DNA of 64,000 nt, from contig JAVHLM010000001.1 in NCBI GenBank assembly GCA_031082125.1, positions 383,931 through 447,930 of the forward strand, given 5' to 3'. The stretch comes from Candidatus Eremiobacterota bacterium (lineage in GTDB: Bacteria; Vulcanimicrobiota; CADAWZ01; Ess09-12). Under the pieces are notes generated by a model. That model was given only the letters and a program-made list of their open reading frames with translations, made no database searches and had not been told where the DNA came from. The position numbers were made by a program, and so were the translations under genes. Below, one piece after another: positions 53,466 to 62,502 of the stretch (position 1 is its first letter; each line of letters begins with the position of its first letter).

Positions 53466-55199
53466 ATGAGCGATAATGGGCAGAAGCTTTTAACCCTTGT
53501 GGTGACAGGGAGAAATGACACCTATTACGGCAATTTCATTTACCGTATAAGCACCTGCATTAATTTTCTCGCCTATAACCTTGCAAAGCTTGATAAACTC
53601 GACGATCTCGAGGTGATGGTCACCGACTGGGGAAGCGATGTGCCCCTCTCCAGGGCACTTACCCTCACTGCCGAGGGGGCCCGTCTTGCCCGCTTTGTCT
53701 ACGTGCCCCGCGAGATAACGCGGCGCAAGAGGCCTGACGGCGATTTCTACCCTTCATGCGCCATCAATACGAGCATAAGAAGGGGACAGGGAAAATATCT
53801 GATGATCTTTGATGCCGACAGCCTCTTTCCCCTCTACTCTGTCAAGGGCGTCATCGATCTGCTCGAGGGAAGGCTCTCCCTTCCTCTTGACGTCGAAAAA
53901 GCCTTCTTCTTCTTCTCGCGCCACCAGGTCCCATGGGAGCTCGTGCAGCGCGAGCCAAGCATTGCCGAGTGGGAGCGCTACCTCGCCCTCAACATCGGCC
54001 TCCTGCCGAGAGATCAGGGGCCCTCGGGGCTTGGAGGGAGAGGAGCGGGGCAGCTCATGCACCGCTCAATCTGGCATGAATGCCGCGGCTACAATGAATC
54101 GCTCATCGGGCAGGGATGGATTGACGTGGAGTACACCCTCCGCGTGACACAGCGCTATCCCTGGATGGATCTCTCGGGGATAGGCGTGGCACTCTTCCAT
54201 ATGAAGCACTGGCGGGGATCCATCCAGGGACTCTGGCCCAATGCCGTGCAGAATCCCACAGTGGTGAGCCCGGCCCCTTGTGCAAACGACGAAGACTGGG
54301 GCCTCGGAGAGGAGAAGCTTGAGGCGGTCACTTTGCAGGCCGAGGCGAAAGCACATCCGGTGGCACCATTCCAGGGGATGCTCACAAAAAGCGGAAAGAC
54401 GGCGAAAGAGTTCAGCGAAGAGATGAGGCACCGGGATGTGGCACGGCACGTGAGGAGATACCTCCATGCCCCTGCCCGGAGCACCGCCGAATGGGAAGTA
54501 CTCTGCGCCCTCGCCTGGTTCAGCCTTTCCTATTATCCTGCCAGGTTCATCGATACCTTTGCTCGCATGGTCAACCCTGCCTGCATTGTGGGGGCAGCCA
54601 ACCCGGGTGTCGAATTTTACGGCATCGATACATGGAAAGGGGTGCAATGGCCCCGCGAAGCCCTCACCCCTGAGCACGTGACGATGATCCTCGGGGAAGT
54701 GGGCTATGAAGGCTATACAAGGTTCGTGAGCGGCGATGCTGAAACGGCGCTTGAGCGCCTCAAAGGCTCATTCAGCGGCGAGTGCCTCTTTGATCTCCTG
54801 CTTCTCCGCGATAATCTTATAGAGATCGGCACCGGCTCCCTGGAGGCCCTTCTCTCCCTCCTTGCCCCCGGCGGGATGGCGGTAATATCCATGGGGAGCC
54901 GTGACAGGCTCCGCGTCCTCCTTGACGGCCTGAAGCCATTGAGGAAGGACCTTGCCCTCATCACGGGCCATTCCGGCAAGACGGCCTTTTGCCTCTCCCT
55001 GGGAGAGGAACAGAATCGCGGTGAAATCCTTAAAGTGGTCTTTGGCACGCCAAAAAAGCCCCTTGTGGCAAGACAGGTGAAAAGGGGCATCAGAACCCTT
55101 GCAAGGGGGCTCCGCAAGCCCCAGAAAGCCCTGGACTACCTGAAGCGCGCCTGCCGCTCAATTATTGCGCCTTCAGGCGAGAAGGAAAAAACACCTTGA
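53466..55199 (+). CDS. Glycosyltransferase fused to a SAM-methyltransferase-like domain
   Basis: 577 residues from the ATG at 53466. GT-A domain about 1-270: VVTGRNDTYYGNFIYRI, YLMIFDADSLFP (DxD), GGRGAGQLMHRSIWHECRGYNE, then GWIDVEYTLRVTQRYPW. The C-terminal 190 residues start ACIVGAANPGVEFYGIDTWKG and look like a class I SAM fold (related to macrocin O-methyltransferase-type domains), but the glycine-rich loop is weak, so it may be inactive or bind sugar. Last gene of the overlapping run. Confidence 0.8.
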   Translation: MSDNGQKLLTLVVTGRNDTYYGNFIYRISTCINFLAYNLAKLDKLDDLEVMVTDWGSDVPLSRALTLTAEGARLARFVYVPREITRRKRPDGDFYPSCAINTSIRRGQGKYLMIFDADSLFPLYSVKGVIDLLEGRLSLPLDVEKAFFFFSRHQVPWELVQREPSIAEWERYLALNIGLLPRDQGPSGLGGRGAGQLMHRSIWHECRGYNESLIGQGWIDVEYTLRVTQRYPWMDLSGIGVALFHMKHWRGSIQGLWPNAVQNPTVVSPAPCANDEDWGLGEEKLEAVTLQAEAKAHPVAPFQGMLTKSGKTAKEFSEEMRHRDVARHVRRYLHAPARSTAEWEVLCALAWFSLSYYPARFIDTFARMVNPACIVGAANPGVEFYGIDTWKGVQWPREALTPEHVTMILGEVGYEGYTRFVSGDAETALERLKGSFSGECLFDLLLLRDNLIEIGTGSLEALLSLLAPGGMAVISMGSRDRLRVLLDGLKPLRKDLALITGHSGKTAFCLSLGEEQNRGEILKVVFGTPKKPLVARQVKRGIRTLARGLRKPQKALDYLKRACRSIIAPSGEKEKTP

Positions 55200-55271
55200 T
55201 GGAAAAGAGTATTGGAGAGCCTGTCACTAAAAAAAAGTATCCGCCACCAGAGCAAAAAACGAGGAGGACCC

Positions 55272-56711
55272 ATGGAAGTCAAGAAAATCAAGATCTTTGC
55301 GTCGTACGACTGGAGCATGCGCATGGCATTGACGGAATTTCTCACGTTCCTCAATCCCACCATCCAGTGGAAAAAGAAGAAATATGACATCGAGCTCGGG
55401 AGGGTAATTGCAAAGCCCATAGTATGCGGGGAGTCCCTCAATGACGAGGCCGATTTCATCATCGACCGCACGGTGCACTGGAACGCCTATTTCAAGTGCT
55501 GGGCCCAGCAGGCCATCAACTCGCAGATGAACATCATCAACCACAGCAACACCTTTGGGAACCACGACAAGCACAGCACCTATGACCTCATCGCGAGGGC
55601 CATGCATCCCAAGGACCGCCTCCCTACGACGGTGCTCCTCCCTCAGTTCGGCCCCTACACCGAGGACCAGCGCAACCAGGAGAAGTGGGAATACTACCAG
55701 AGCCTCATCATAAAATATACCAAGCATGGCTTCGACGACCAGAGGAGAACGACAGACTGGGAAAAGGTAAACCATGACTTCCAGCGCATGCTCAACTTCG
55801 AGGAGAAGAACAAGATCATGCGCGAGCTCTTCTACTGCCAGGGGAACTACATCCTGGATACTGTGGAAAAGAAGTTCCACAACAAGTTCCCCCTCTACCT
55901 GAAAAAGGCCTTCGGCGGAGGCGGGAGCGATGTGTTCAAGATTAACTCCCTGGAAGAGCTTTATGAGAAATACGACGAGACCGGCGGGAAGGTCTTCCAC
56001 CTCCAGGAGGGCATTGACGATTTTGACATCTTCATCCGCTGCATGTCCATAGGCCCCCAGGTGCTCCCGATGCGCTACATGCCTGACAAGCCTCTTCACG
56101 AGCATTACAGCCCGGAAAAAGTCCGCATGGACCCTGATATTTTTGACAGGATCGCGAGCTACTCCCTCTTCATCAACGGCTACCACCGGTGGACGTACAA
56201 TTCATTCGAGGCCGTCGTCAAGGACGGCGTCATCTATCCCATAGACTTCGCGAACGCCTGCCCCGACTCGAACCTCACCTCGCTCCATGTCCATTTCCCC
56301 TGGGTCATCTGTGCCCTCGCGAAATGGACCACCTTCTGCGCCGTCACCGGGAAAGACATGCGCATCGACATGGAGCAGAACAAGTACCTCGATGTCCTCA
56401 ACAATCCCAGGAAATCGGCGCTGGAGAAATACCAGCATGCCAGGGAGCTGAGCCGCGAGTACTTTGACATGGAGCTCTTCCAGGAGTTCTGCGACCAGAA
56501 CTTCAAGAACATCGACGACAAGATGATCGAGTTTTACGACGAGCATTTTGATCCCATCATCAGGCATGCCATCGCGATGAGCGACTTCCCCAAGGACGAG
56601 AAGGAGAACTTCTACATGGAATACAGGGGGATGATGGACAACATATTCAGAAAGAATGCCAAGGAATACCTCACGTCGGTAATCTTTGCCGATGACAAGG
56701 TAAAGGCATAG
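55272..56711 (+). CDS. ATP-grasp-fold protein of unknown substrate
   Basis: 479 residues from the ATG at 55272 (GAGGAGG 4 nt upstream). FPLYLKKAFGGGGSDVFKINSLEELYEKYDE is the ATP-grasp central domain with its flexible Gly loop; VFHLQEGIDDFDIFIRCMSIG and PIDFANACPDSNLTSLHVH supply the metal-binding end. Relatives ligate an amino acid, peptide or similar to a carboxylate. It ends the glycan locus and has its own terminator. Well conserved looking, but no named family recognised. Confidence 0.75.
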   Translation: MEVKKIKIFASYDWSMRMALTEFLTFLNPTIQWKKKKYDIELGRVIAKPIVCGESLNDEADFIIDRTVHWNAYFKCWAQQAINSQMNIINHSNTFGNHDKHSTYDLIARAMHPKDRLPTTVLLPQFGPYTEDQRNQEKWEYYQSLIIKYTKHGFDDQRRTTDWEKVNHDFQRMLNFEEKNKIMRELFYCQGNYILDTVEKKFHNKFPLYLKKAFGGGGSDVFKINSLEELYEKYDETGGKVFHLQEGIDDFDIFIRCMSIGPQVLPMRYMPDKPLHEHYSPEKVRMDPDIFDRIASYSLFINGYHRWTYNSFEAVVKDGVIYPIDFANACPDSNLTSLHVHFPWVICALAKWTTFCAVTGKDMRIDMEQNKYLDVLNNPRKSALEKYQHARELSREYFDMELFQEFCDQNFKNIDDKMIEFYDEHFDPIIRHAIAMSDFPKDEKENFYMEYRGMMDNIFRKNAKEYLTSVIFADDKVKA

Positions 56712-56721
56712 CAGGGAGAAT

Positions 56722-56752
56722 AAAAAAGAGAGGCCCGAGCCTCTCTTTTTTT
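56722..56752. terminator. Bidirectional intrinsic terminator
   Basis: AAAAAGAGAGGC and its exact complement around a CCGA loop, with T-runs on both strands. It ends the glycan locus on the plus strand and the short minus-strand gene at 56787. Confidence 0.9.
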
Positions 56753-56786
56753 ATTCCGCCGAGCCTGCCGGCGATATCGGCAGGTC

Positions 56787-56990
56787 CTATTTCTTGTCGC
56801 CCGCGATGAAGCTCTCAAGTATCTGCTTCTGCTTCTTGATGGCGCCCTCAAGCCTGTCTATCTTCTTTTTCGCGCTCTGGAGCTCCTGGGGAATTTCATC
56901 CCTGATATCGCCGATATCCTTGAGGGCATCTTCAAGAGCTTTCCGGAACGTGCCCGCCACTGTGGAAAAATCCTTTGCCTTCTCTTCCAT
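56787..56990 (-). CDS. Short coiled-coil protein, 67 residues
   Basis: Starts MEEKAKDFSTVAGTF with AGGAGG 4 nt upstream of the ATG. Heptad-like Leu/Ile/Ala spacing from residue 15 to 60 (LQSAKKKIDRLEGAIKKQKQ) predicts one long helix. No Cys, no signal. Divergent from another short coiled-coil gene at 57137. Function unknown. Confidence 0.75.
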   Translation of the reverse strand: MEEKAKDFSTVAGTFRKALEDALKDIGDIRDEIPQELQSAKKKIDRLEGAIKKQKQILESFIAGDKK

Positions 56991-57136
56991 GGTTCCTCCT
57001 CGTCATCGTTTCTCCCTGAAGTATTCTCAAAGGCATCTCCTTTTCCTGCATTGCCGGCCTTCGCTTCATGGGCAGGAGGGCGAGTCTTGACAGGCGCCCC
57101 CCTTGTGGTACGATACAAAGAGGAAAAAGAGAGAAA

Positions 57137-57358
57137 ATGCTTAACTTTTCTGATATGGGAAAGAAAAAGCCTGAAGCACGCGAGGACCTGCACAAAGGGG
57201 CAGAAGATCCCGATGAGCCCATTGATTTCCTGGCCGTCGATCTCACGTCATTCAAAGAGCAGTCACAGTCCGAGCTTGAGAAAAAGCTCCTGGAGCTGAG
57301 GGCTCACTTTCACCACCTCACGGGAAAGCTCCAGAGATTTCTTTCCACGCGCACCTGA
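57137..57358 (+). CDS. Short coiled-coil protein, 73 residues
   Basis: From the ATG at 57137: MLNFSDMGKKKPEAREDL, then an acidic loop and a helix (SELEKKLLELRAHFHHLTGKL). AGAGAG lies about 8 nt upstream. It ends 24 nt before the methyltransferase gene and may be in its operon. Function unknown. Confidence 0.65.
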   Translation: MLNFSDMGKKKPEAREDLHKGAEDPDEPIDFLAVDLTSFKEQSQSELEKKLLELRAHFHHLTGKLQRFLSTRT

Positions 57359-57382
57359 TAGAAAGGCGCCAGAAGAGATACC

Positions 57383-58402
57383 ATGCCCCATGATTCCGCA
57401 CTCACTGCTGCAGGTGTAATGGAGATAAGCAACGCTTACCGCCAGTCGGCTGTCCTTTTCGCCGGCCACTCCATGGGAGTTTTCGACCTCATTGAAAAGG
57501 CCCCCGGGAACTCTGAGCTGCTGGCGGAAGGGCTCCGCTGCGATGCCCGTGCCGTGGAAATCCTCCTTAACGCCCTTGCCGCGATGGGGCTGCTGGAAAA
57601 GGAAGGTGAGATCTTCCGCAACAGCGTCCAGGCTTCGCGCTACCTTGTAAAGTCATCACCGTCATACCTGGGTGCCCTCGTGACCCATAACCGCAATGCC
57701 TGGGACCGATGGGCCCTGCTGGGGCGGACAGTGAAATCGGGCAGGCCTGCGAAGAGCCGGGTTCAGGACAGATACCTCCATGAGAACGGCAGGAAAACCC
57801 GGGAGTTCATCCTTGCCATGGAGGGTGCCGCCGTTGATGCCGCCTCTGCCCTCGCGGAAAGCCTTGACCTGGGCGCCGTGAAAAGGATGCTGGACGTGGG
57901 GGGAGGCCCCGGAACGCACTCCTTCGAGATTATAAAGCGCAAAGGCGATATCCACGCGGTAATAATGGATCTTCCCCTCACCCTGGCCGTCACGGCGAAG
58001 CTGGTAAAAAAATACGGGATGAAAGGCCGCGTCTCACTGCGGGAGGGCGACTTCCTGAAAGATGATTATGGCAGCGGTTATGACCTGGTGCTGATGTCAA
58101 ACGTGCTCCACAGCAACAATGCTGAGCAGTGCGGCCTGATGATAGGCAAGGCCTATGACGCTCTTAACCCGGGAGGGTGCCTCGTGGTAAAGGAATACAT
58201 GCTGGACGAGAGCGGCTGCGCCCCCCTTCAGCCCGCCCTCTTTTCGGTGAACATGCTTCTCAACACCGAGGGGGGCCGGTCTTACAGGAAAAGCGAGATT
58301 GAAAGGTGGATGAAAAACGCGGGCTTCAGCTCCCTTGAAGCACACGGCCTCTTGAAATACACCATCATCCAGGGAAAGCGCCCGCCCGGTCACTCAGCCT
58401 GA
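57383..58402 (+). CDS. SAM-dependent O-methyltransferase (Methyltransf_2 family)
   Basis: 339 residues. The N-terminal winged-helix dimerisation domain (AVLFAGHSMGVFDLIEKAPG, VEILLNALAAMGLLEKEGE) precedes the methyltransferase fold with MLDVGGGPGTHSFEI (SAM loop), VIMDLPLTLAV, LVLMSNVLHSNN and GGCLVVKEYMLDE. This is the hydroxyindole/caffeate-type layout used by bacterial small-molecule O-, C- or arsenite-independent methyltransferases. Substrate unknown. It ends 9 nt inside the convergent CDF gene. Confidence 0.88.
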   Translation: MPHDSALTAAGVMEISNAYRQSAVLFAGHSMGVFDLIEKAPGNSELLAEGLRCDARAVEILLNALAAMGLLEKEGEIFRNSVQASRYLVKSSPSYLGALVTHNRNAWDRWALLGRTVKSGRPAKSRVQDRYLHENGRKTREFILAMEGAAVDAASALAESLDLGAVKRMLDVGGGPGTHSFEIIKRKGDIHAVIMDLPLTLAVTAKLVKKYGMKGRVSLREGDFLKDDYGSGYDLVLMSNVLHSNNAEQCGLMIGKAYDALNPGGCLVVKEYMLDESGCAPLQPALFSVNMLLNTEGGRSYRKSEIERWMKNAGFSSLEAHGLLKYTIIQGKRPPGHSA

Positions 58403-59290
58403 GGAAATACCCGCAGTGCCCTGCGGATCCTCCTTTGCGGCATTCACATGGATGGTGCAGTAAAGAGAGTTTGTCTCCTCCTTGATTTTCATGGACATTT
58501 CCTTTGAGATCCTGTCTGCCTCCTCGATGAGCATCCCTCTCGGCACTACGATGTGAAGATCGACGTGTACCGTCTCGGGGCCTACATATTCGGCCCTTAT
58601 GTTGTGCACATTCAGAACTCCCTTGAAGCTTTCCGCTATGCCCGTTATTTTATCAATGAAGGCCTTGCCCGGGGAAACGCCCAGCAGGAGGTTCAGATTC
58701 TCCCTGAAAAGGAGCACGGCGTTCACCGCGATTACCGTGGCGACTGCCAGAGAGGCTATGGGATCGCCCTGGGGAAAGCCCCTCATGATCGAGAGGGTGC
58801 CGAAAAGGGCGGCGAAAAGGCCGAACTCATCATTGATGAGCTCGAGCATCTGGGCCTTGGCGGCCGCGCCGCGCTTTTTCTGCCTTATGAGGTCAAGAAG
58901 AGGCGCCGCTGCTATCACCATGGAAATTATGAGGACTGCCAGCACGTAATTCAGGTTCCGGTAATGGACCTCCTCGGGGTGGATAAGCCTTGGAATCGCC
59001 TCTTCATAGAGCTTGAAGCTCGTAAAGGAGATGAAGAGCGTTGCCGCCACAAGGGCCGCCACGTTCTGAGCCCTCCCGTGGCCAAAGCGGTGGCGCTCGT
59101 CATCACTCTTTCCTGACCATATGAGGGCAATCAGCAGAAAGCCCGAGATAAAAAGATCACAGAGGGTATGAAGGGCCTCGGCGAAGAGGACCATCACCCC
59201 GCTCAGGAAATAGAAGGAAAGCTTCAGGACAAATACCACAAAGTAGATTATGACGACGTTCCTGAGCGTCCTGACTTCACTTTCAGCCAT
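58394..59290 (-). CDS. Cation diffusion facilitator (CDF) metal exporter
   Basis: 298 residues. VMVLFAEALHTLCDLFISGFLL holds the second-helix H-x-x-x-D pair, SDDERHRFGHGRAQNVAALVAA is the conserved loop, and LELINDEFGLFAALFGTL the fifth-helix acidic pair. The cytoplasmic C-terminal domain begins about 210 (AESFKGVLNVHNIRAEYVGPETVHVDLHIVV). It exports Zn, Fe, Mn or a similar ion against protons; the H-D/N-D pairing does not fix the metal. Confidence 0.92.
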   Translation of the reverse strand: MAESEVRTLRNVVIIYFVVFVLKLSFYFLSGVMVLFAEALHTLCDLFISGFLLIALIWSGKSDDERHRFGHGRAQNVAALVAATLFISFTSFKLYEEAIPRLIHPEEVHYRNLNYVLAVLIISMVIAAAPLLDLIRQKKRGAAAKAQMLELINDEFGLFAALFGTLSIMRGFPQGDPIASLAVATVIAVNAVLLFRENLNLLLGVSPGKAFIDKITGIAESFKGVLNVHNIRAEYVGPETVHVDLHIVVPRGMLIEEADRISKEMSMKIKEETNSLYCTIHVNAAKEDPQGTAGISSG

Positions 59291-59486
59291 AATGAGCTCA
59301 TGGCTCCTTCCTTCAGTTCACTGGTTTCCTCCTTATTCTCTATTTCCGCAGGCCTCTCCTCTCCCCCCGCGGCTTCCGGAAACCTTGCAGGATATTTTCA
59401 AACCACCATGGTAATTATTAAGTGCTGACCCCAGGCACCATCTACTCCATCAGCCACGTTTCACTGAACAGGAAAAAGGTGATTCC

Positions 59487-61241
59487 ATGAAAAGCAGGCC
59501 CGCTCCCAGGGAGATATTCAGCAGGATGACAAAAAGCCCCGACAGGATAAGGAGCTCAGACCTCATCAAACACCTTTTCACAAAGATAACTTATTTCAGG
59601 GCAAAGGATGACGCCCTTATCTGCGGAAGGGGCATAATCAACAAGAAGGAAGTCATCTTCATGGGCCAGGAGAAGCCCAGGGGCAGCGACCCATCTTCCG
59701 CCCACAAGGTCAATTCCGGCATGATGAAGCCCGAGGGCTACCGCCAGGCCCTTGAGCTCCTCGGCTATGCCGAGGACAACATGCTGCCCGTCATCACCTT
59801 TATCGATACCCCCGGTGCCGATCCCGGCCTGGAATCGGCAAAAAACCTCCTGTCCTGGGCCATATCGGACTGCATCTCAAAATTCTGCAGCGTGAGGACC
59901 CCTACGATATCGCTTATCCTGGGGGAAGGCGGAAGCAGCGGGGCCCTGGCGCTCCAGGTCACCGACAGGAGGCTCATGATGGAGCATGCCATGTTTTATG
60001 TCATTGCCCCGGAAACCTGCGGCTCCCTCATATTCCGCGACAGCTCCAGGCTCGACGATTCCATTGAGCTCCTGCGCCCCACGAGCAGGGACATGTCTCA
60101 TTTCGGCATCATTGACGAGGTCATCAAGGAGCCCGAGGAGCCGTCACACCATGAAAAATATGTGAGAGTCATCCGCATGGCCGTTGCCAGAGCCCTGGGG
60201 GAAGTCACCAGAACCGAAATGGACAAGCTCCTTGAGAAAAGAAGAAAAAGGGTGCTGAGCCTCGGGGTATACAGGAAGCACGGGCTTATCTCGTCAGTAG
60301 TGGATTTTTTCCAGAGGTCCTCTCATGACCGGGCGCCGGCGATGAAGGGAAAGGCCAGGGCAAAAGTCATAGAGGCCACCAACGTGAGCGACGTCATTGA
60401 GCTTGCCTACCTGGAGAGCAGGAACATCGACCTCTCAAAACCCCACATTCTCTGTGAAAAAAACGACTTCAGGGGGTGCGGGAAATACATCCCCCTTGAC
60501 GCCTACCTTGAGAACCACAAATCCTGCCCCTTCTGCGGCAAGGGTGAGGCTCTCTCCTCCGACGAGTGGATTGAGCTTCTCTGCGATCACAACAGCTTCA
60601 CGGAGTTCAACAGCAAAATCACCGTCCGTGAGCTTCTGAACAGGGAAGATCTGAGCGATGAATACCTCCGGATGCTCGAGAATGCCGAGATAAAATCGGG
60701 ATGCTCAGAAGCCCTCACGACGGGAGTCGCCAAGATAAACAGGCACCGCTGCGTCATTGCCCTCTCCAATTTCAGCTTCCTCGGCGGATCAATGGGATCG
60801 GCCCTCGGCGAAAAATTCTGCCGGGCCGTGCAGTTCTGCATTGTGAAAAAGCTCCCCTTCATTTCCCTTTGCTCTTCCGGAGGGGCCCGCATGCATGAAG
60901 GCACAGTGTCATTGATGCAGATGGCAAAGACGATCATGGCCCTCACGCTCCTCAAGGAGGCCGGCCTCCCGTGCCTTTCCGTGATTGCCCATCCCTGCAC
61001 GGGGTCTGCCATTGCAAGCTTCGCCACCCAGGGCACCATCAACATCGGCGAGGAGAATGCCCTCATGGCCTTTGAAGGCCCCCGGGTAGCACAGGTTGCC
61101 GGCACCGCTCTCGATCCCGAGGTGACAGGCTCACGGTTCATCTTTGAGCAGGGGGGCATTGACGAGCTCACCTCGCGGAAAAAACTCCGGAAGCTGCTGG
61201 CCCGGTACCTGAAGTTCTTCTACGAGACACGGGAAAAGTAG
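59487..61241 (+). CDS. Fused acetyl-CoA carboxylase carboxyltransferase, AccA-AccD order
   Basis: 584 residues, ATG with AAAAAGGTG upstream. Residues 1-300 resemble the alpha subunit (FIDTPGADPGLESA, LGEGGSSGALAL, FYVIAPETCGSLIFRD). Then a four-Cys zinc ribbon (Cys323, 331, 347, 350), as at the N-terminus of beta subunits, and a beta-type crotonase domain (GGSMGSALGEKF, FISLCSSGGARMHEG, IAHPCTGSAIASFATQ, GPRVAQVAG). It transfers carboxyl from biotin to acetyl-CoA. Normally alpha and beta are separate; here alpha comes first. The 3' end overlaps the convergent permease by 22 nt. Confidence 0.88.
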   Translation: MKSRPAPREIFSRMTKSPDRIRSSDLIKHLFTKITYFRAKDDALICGRGIINKKEVIFMGQEKPRGSDPSSAHKVNSGMMKPEGYRQALELLGYAEDNMLPVITFIDTPGADPGLESAKNLLSWAISDCISKFCSVRTPTISLILGEGGSSGALALQVTDRRLMMEHAMFYVIAPETCGSLIFRDSSRLDDSIELLRPTSRDMSHFGIIDEVIKEPEEPSHHEKYVRVIRMAVARALGEVTRTEMDKLLEKRRKRVLSLGVYRKHGLISSVVDFFQRSSHDRAPAMKGKARAKVIEATNVSDVIELAYLESRNIDLSKPHILCEKNDFRGCGKYIPLDAYLENHKSCPFCGKGEALSSDEWIELLCDHNSFTEFNSKITVRELLNREDLSDEYLRMLENAEIKSGCSEALTTGVAKINRHRCVIALSNFSFLGGSMGSALGEKFCRAVQFCIVKKLPFISLCSSGGARMHEGTVSLMQMAKTIMALTLLKEAGLPCLSVIAHPCTGSAIASFATQGTINIGEENALMAFEGPRVAQVAGTALDPEVTGSRFIFEQGGIDELTSRKKLRKLLARYLKFFYETREK

Positions 61242-62479
61242 AGGTAAAGAGGCAGCCCCGCCGCTAATCCCACTATGCTCCAGAGAATATTGAGGGGCTC
61301 CACCTGGGAGACAAGCACAATGCAGATAAGGACCGCGCATAAAGGCACCACAGGCCCCCCGGGGATGGTAAATGCCGACGGTTCAGCAAATTTTTTCCTG
61401 GCCACCAGGACGGCGATGCATGTGGGAAGGTGCTGCCAGAGCGCTGCAAGAACACTCAGCTTCAGGAGCACCTCAAAGGTTCCCGTGGCAGCAAGGGCAA
61501 AAGTGAGCACGCTGTTTACCACTATAGCCCTCCCGGGAGTGCCGTGGCTGCGGTGAAGAACCGTAAGCCACCGGGGAAGAAAGCCCGACGCCGCCAGGGT
61601 GTAAAGAGCACGGGGGCCCGTGAGGGCAATGGCGGAGTTTATACCGCCTATGGACAGGAGGGCTCCCAGGGCTACGAAAACCTCGCCCGGGCGGCCCATG
61701 CACTGAAATGCCGCATCGGAGAGAGGCTTCTCAGAAGATGCAAGCCCCTGGAATACTCCCGTCGTGACAGTCTGCACGAGCATATAGATAATTGAAGCCC
61801 CGCCCAGGACGAAGAGAAGGGCTCTTGGCACGTCCTTCCGGGGATCCTTCCCTTCGGCAGCGGGAAGGGATATCTCCTCGAAGCCTGTAAAGGCGTAAAA
61901 GACCACCACAAGGGCGGCACCCCATTCCGGCAGAGCTCCCCTGAAGAAGGGGACAAAATTCTGGCTCTTCATGCAAAAGAGGCCCGCCGCCAGGAACAGC
62001 AGGAGGGGGACAAGCTTTGAGAGGGCGAAAAAATCGGACACTCTACTCCCCATCTTGACTCCACGGTAATTCAAAGCGCTGAGGCCTGCGATAATGATGA
62101 CAAGGAGCGCAATATCGTCATGGGGAAAGAGGGGGGGCACAAGGGCCCTCCAGTAAAAATAAAAGCCCCTGGCCACGGAAGCCCATCCCACGAGGGATGA
62201 GAGCCACATCTGCCACCCCACGAGGAATCCCATGAGGGGGCCAAGGGTCTCCCCGGCATAAAGGGCGGCTCCCCCTGTTTTTTCGAAGCGGCCCGACATC
62301 TCGCAGAAACAGAGGCCAATGAACATGCAGAGGGTGCCGCACACCAGGTAGGCGACGATGCCCGAGGGTCCAAGGTTCTTATAGACGAGCGCAGGGATGA
62401 GGAAAATACCGGTGCCCACGACGCAGTTGATGCCCAGGCACAGGAACTCTGCAAAACCGAGGGAGCGCTTGAAGCTCAT
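61220..62479 (-). CDS. APC-family amino-acid permease
   Basis: 419 residues, about 12 helices. GFAEFLCLGINCVVGTGIFLIPALV is the first unwound helix (G-x-G-I-F), GGAALYAGETLGPLMGFLVGWQMW the third, and FYAFTGFEEISLPAAEGKDPRKDVPRAL the sixth-seventh loop, all standard APC marks. Substrate not determinable from sequence. No ribosome site is strong. Confidence 0.9.
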   Translation of the reverse strand: MSFKRSLGFAEFLCLGINCVVGTGIFLIPALVYKNLGPSGIVAYLVCGTLCMFIGLCFCEMSGRFEKTGGAALYAGETLGPLMGFLVGWQMWLSSLVGWASVARGFYFYWRALVPPLFPHDDIALLVIIIAGLSALNYRGVKMGSRVSDFFALSKLVPLLLFLAAGLFCMKSQNFVPFFRGALPEWGAALVVVFYAFTGFEEISLPAAEGKDPRKDVPRALLFVLGGASIIYMLVQTVTTGVFQGLASSEKPLSDAAFQCMGRPGEVFVALGALLSIGGINSAIALTGPRALYTLAASGFLPRWLTVLHRSHGTPGRAIVVNSVLTFALAATGTFEVLLKLSVLAALWQHLPTCIAVLVARKKFAEPSAFTIPGGPVVPLCAVLICIVLVSQVEPLNILWSIVGLAAGLPLYLYFSRVS

Positions 62480-62502
62480 CAGTCCATTACCGGCAAGTAT
62501 AT

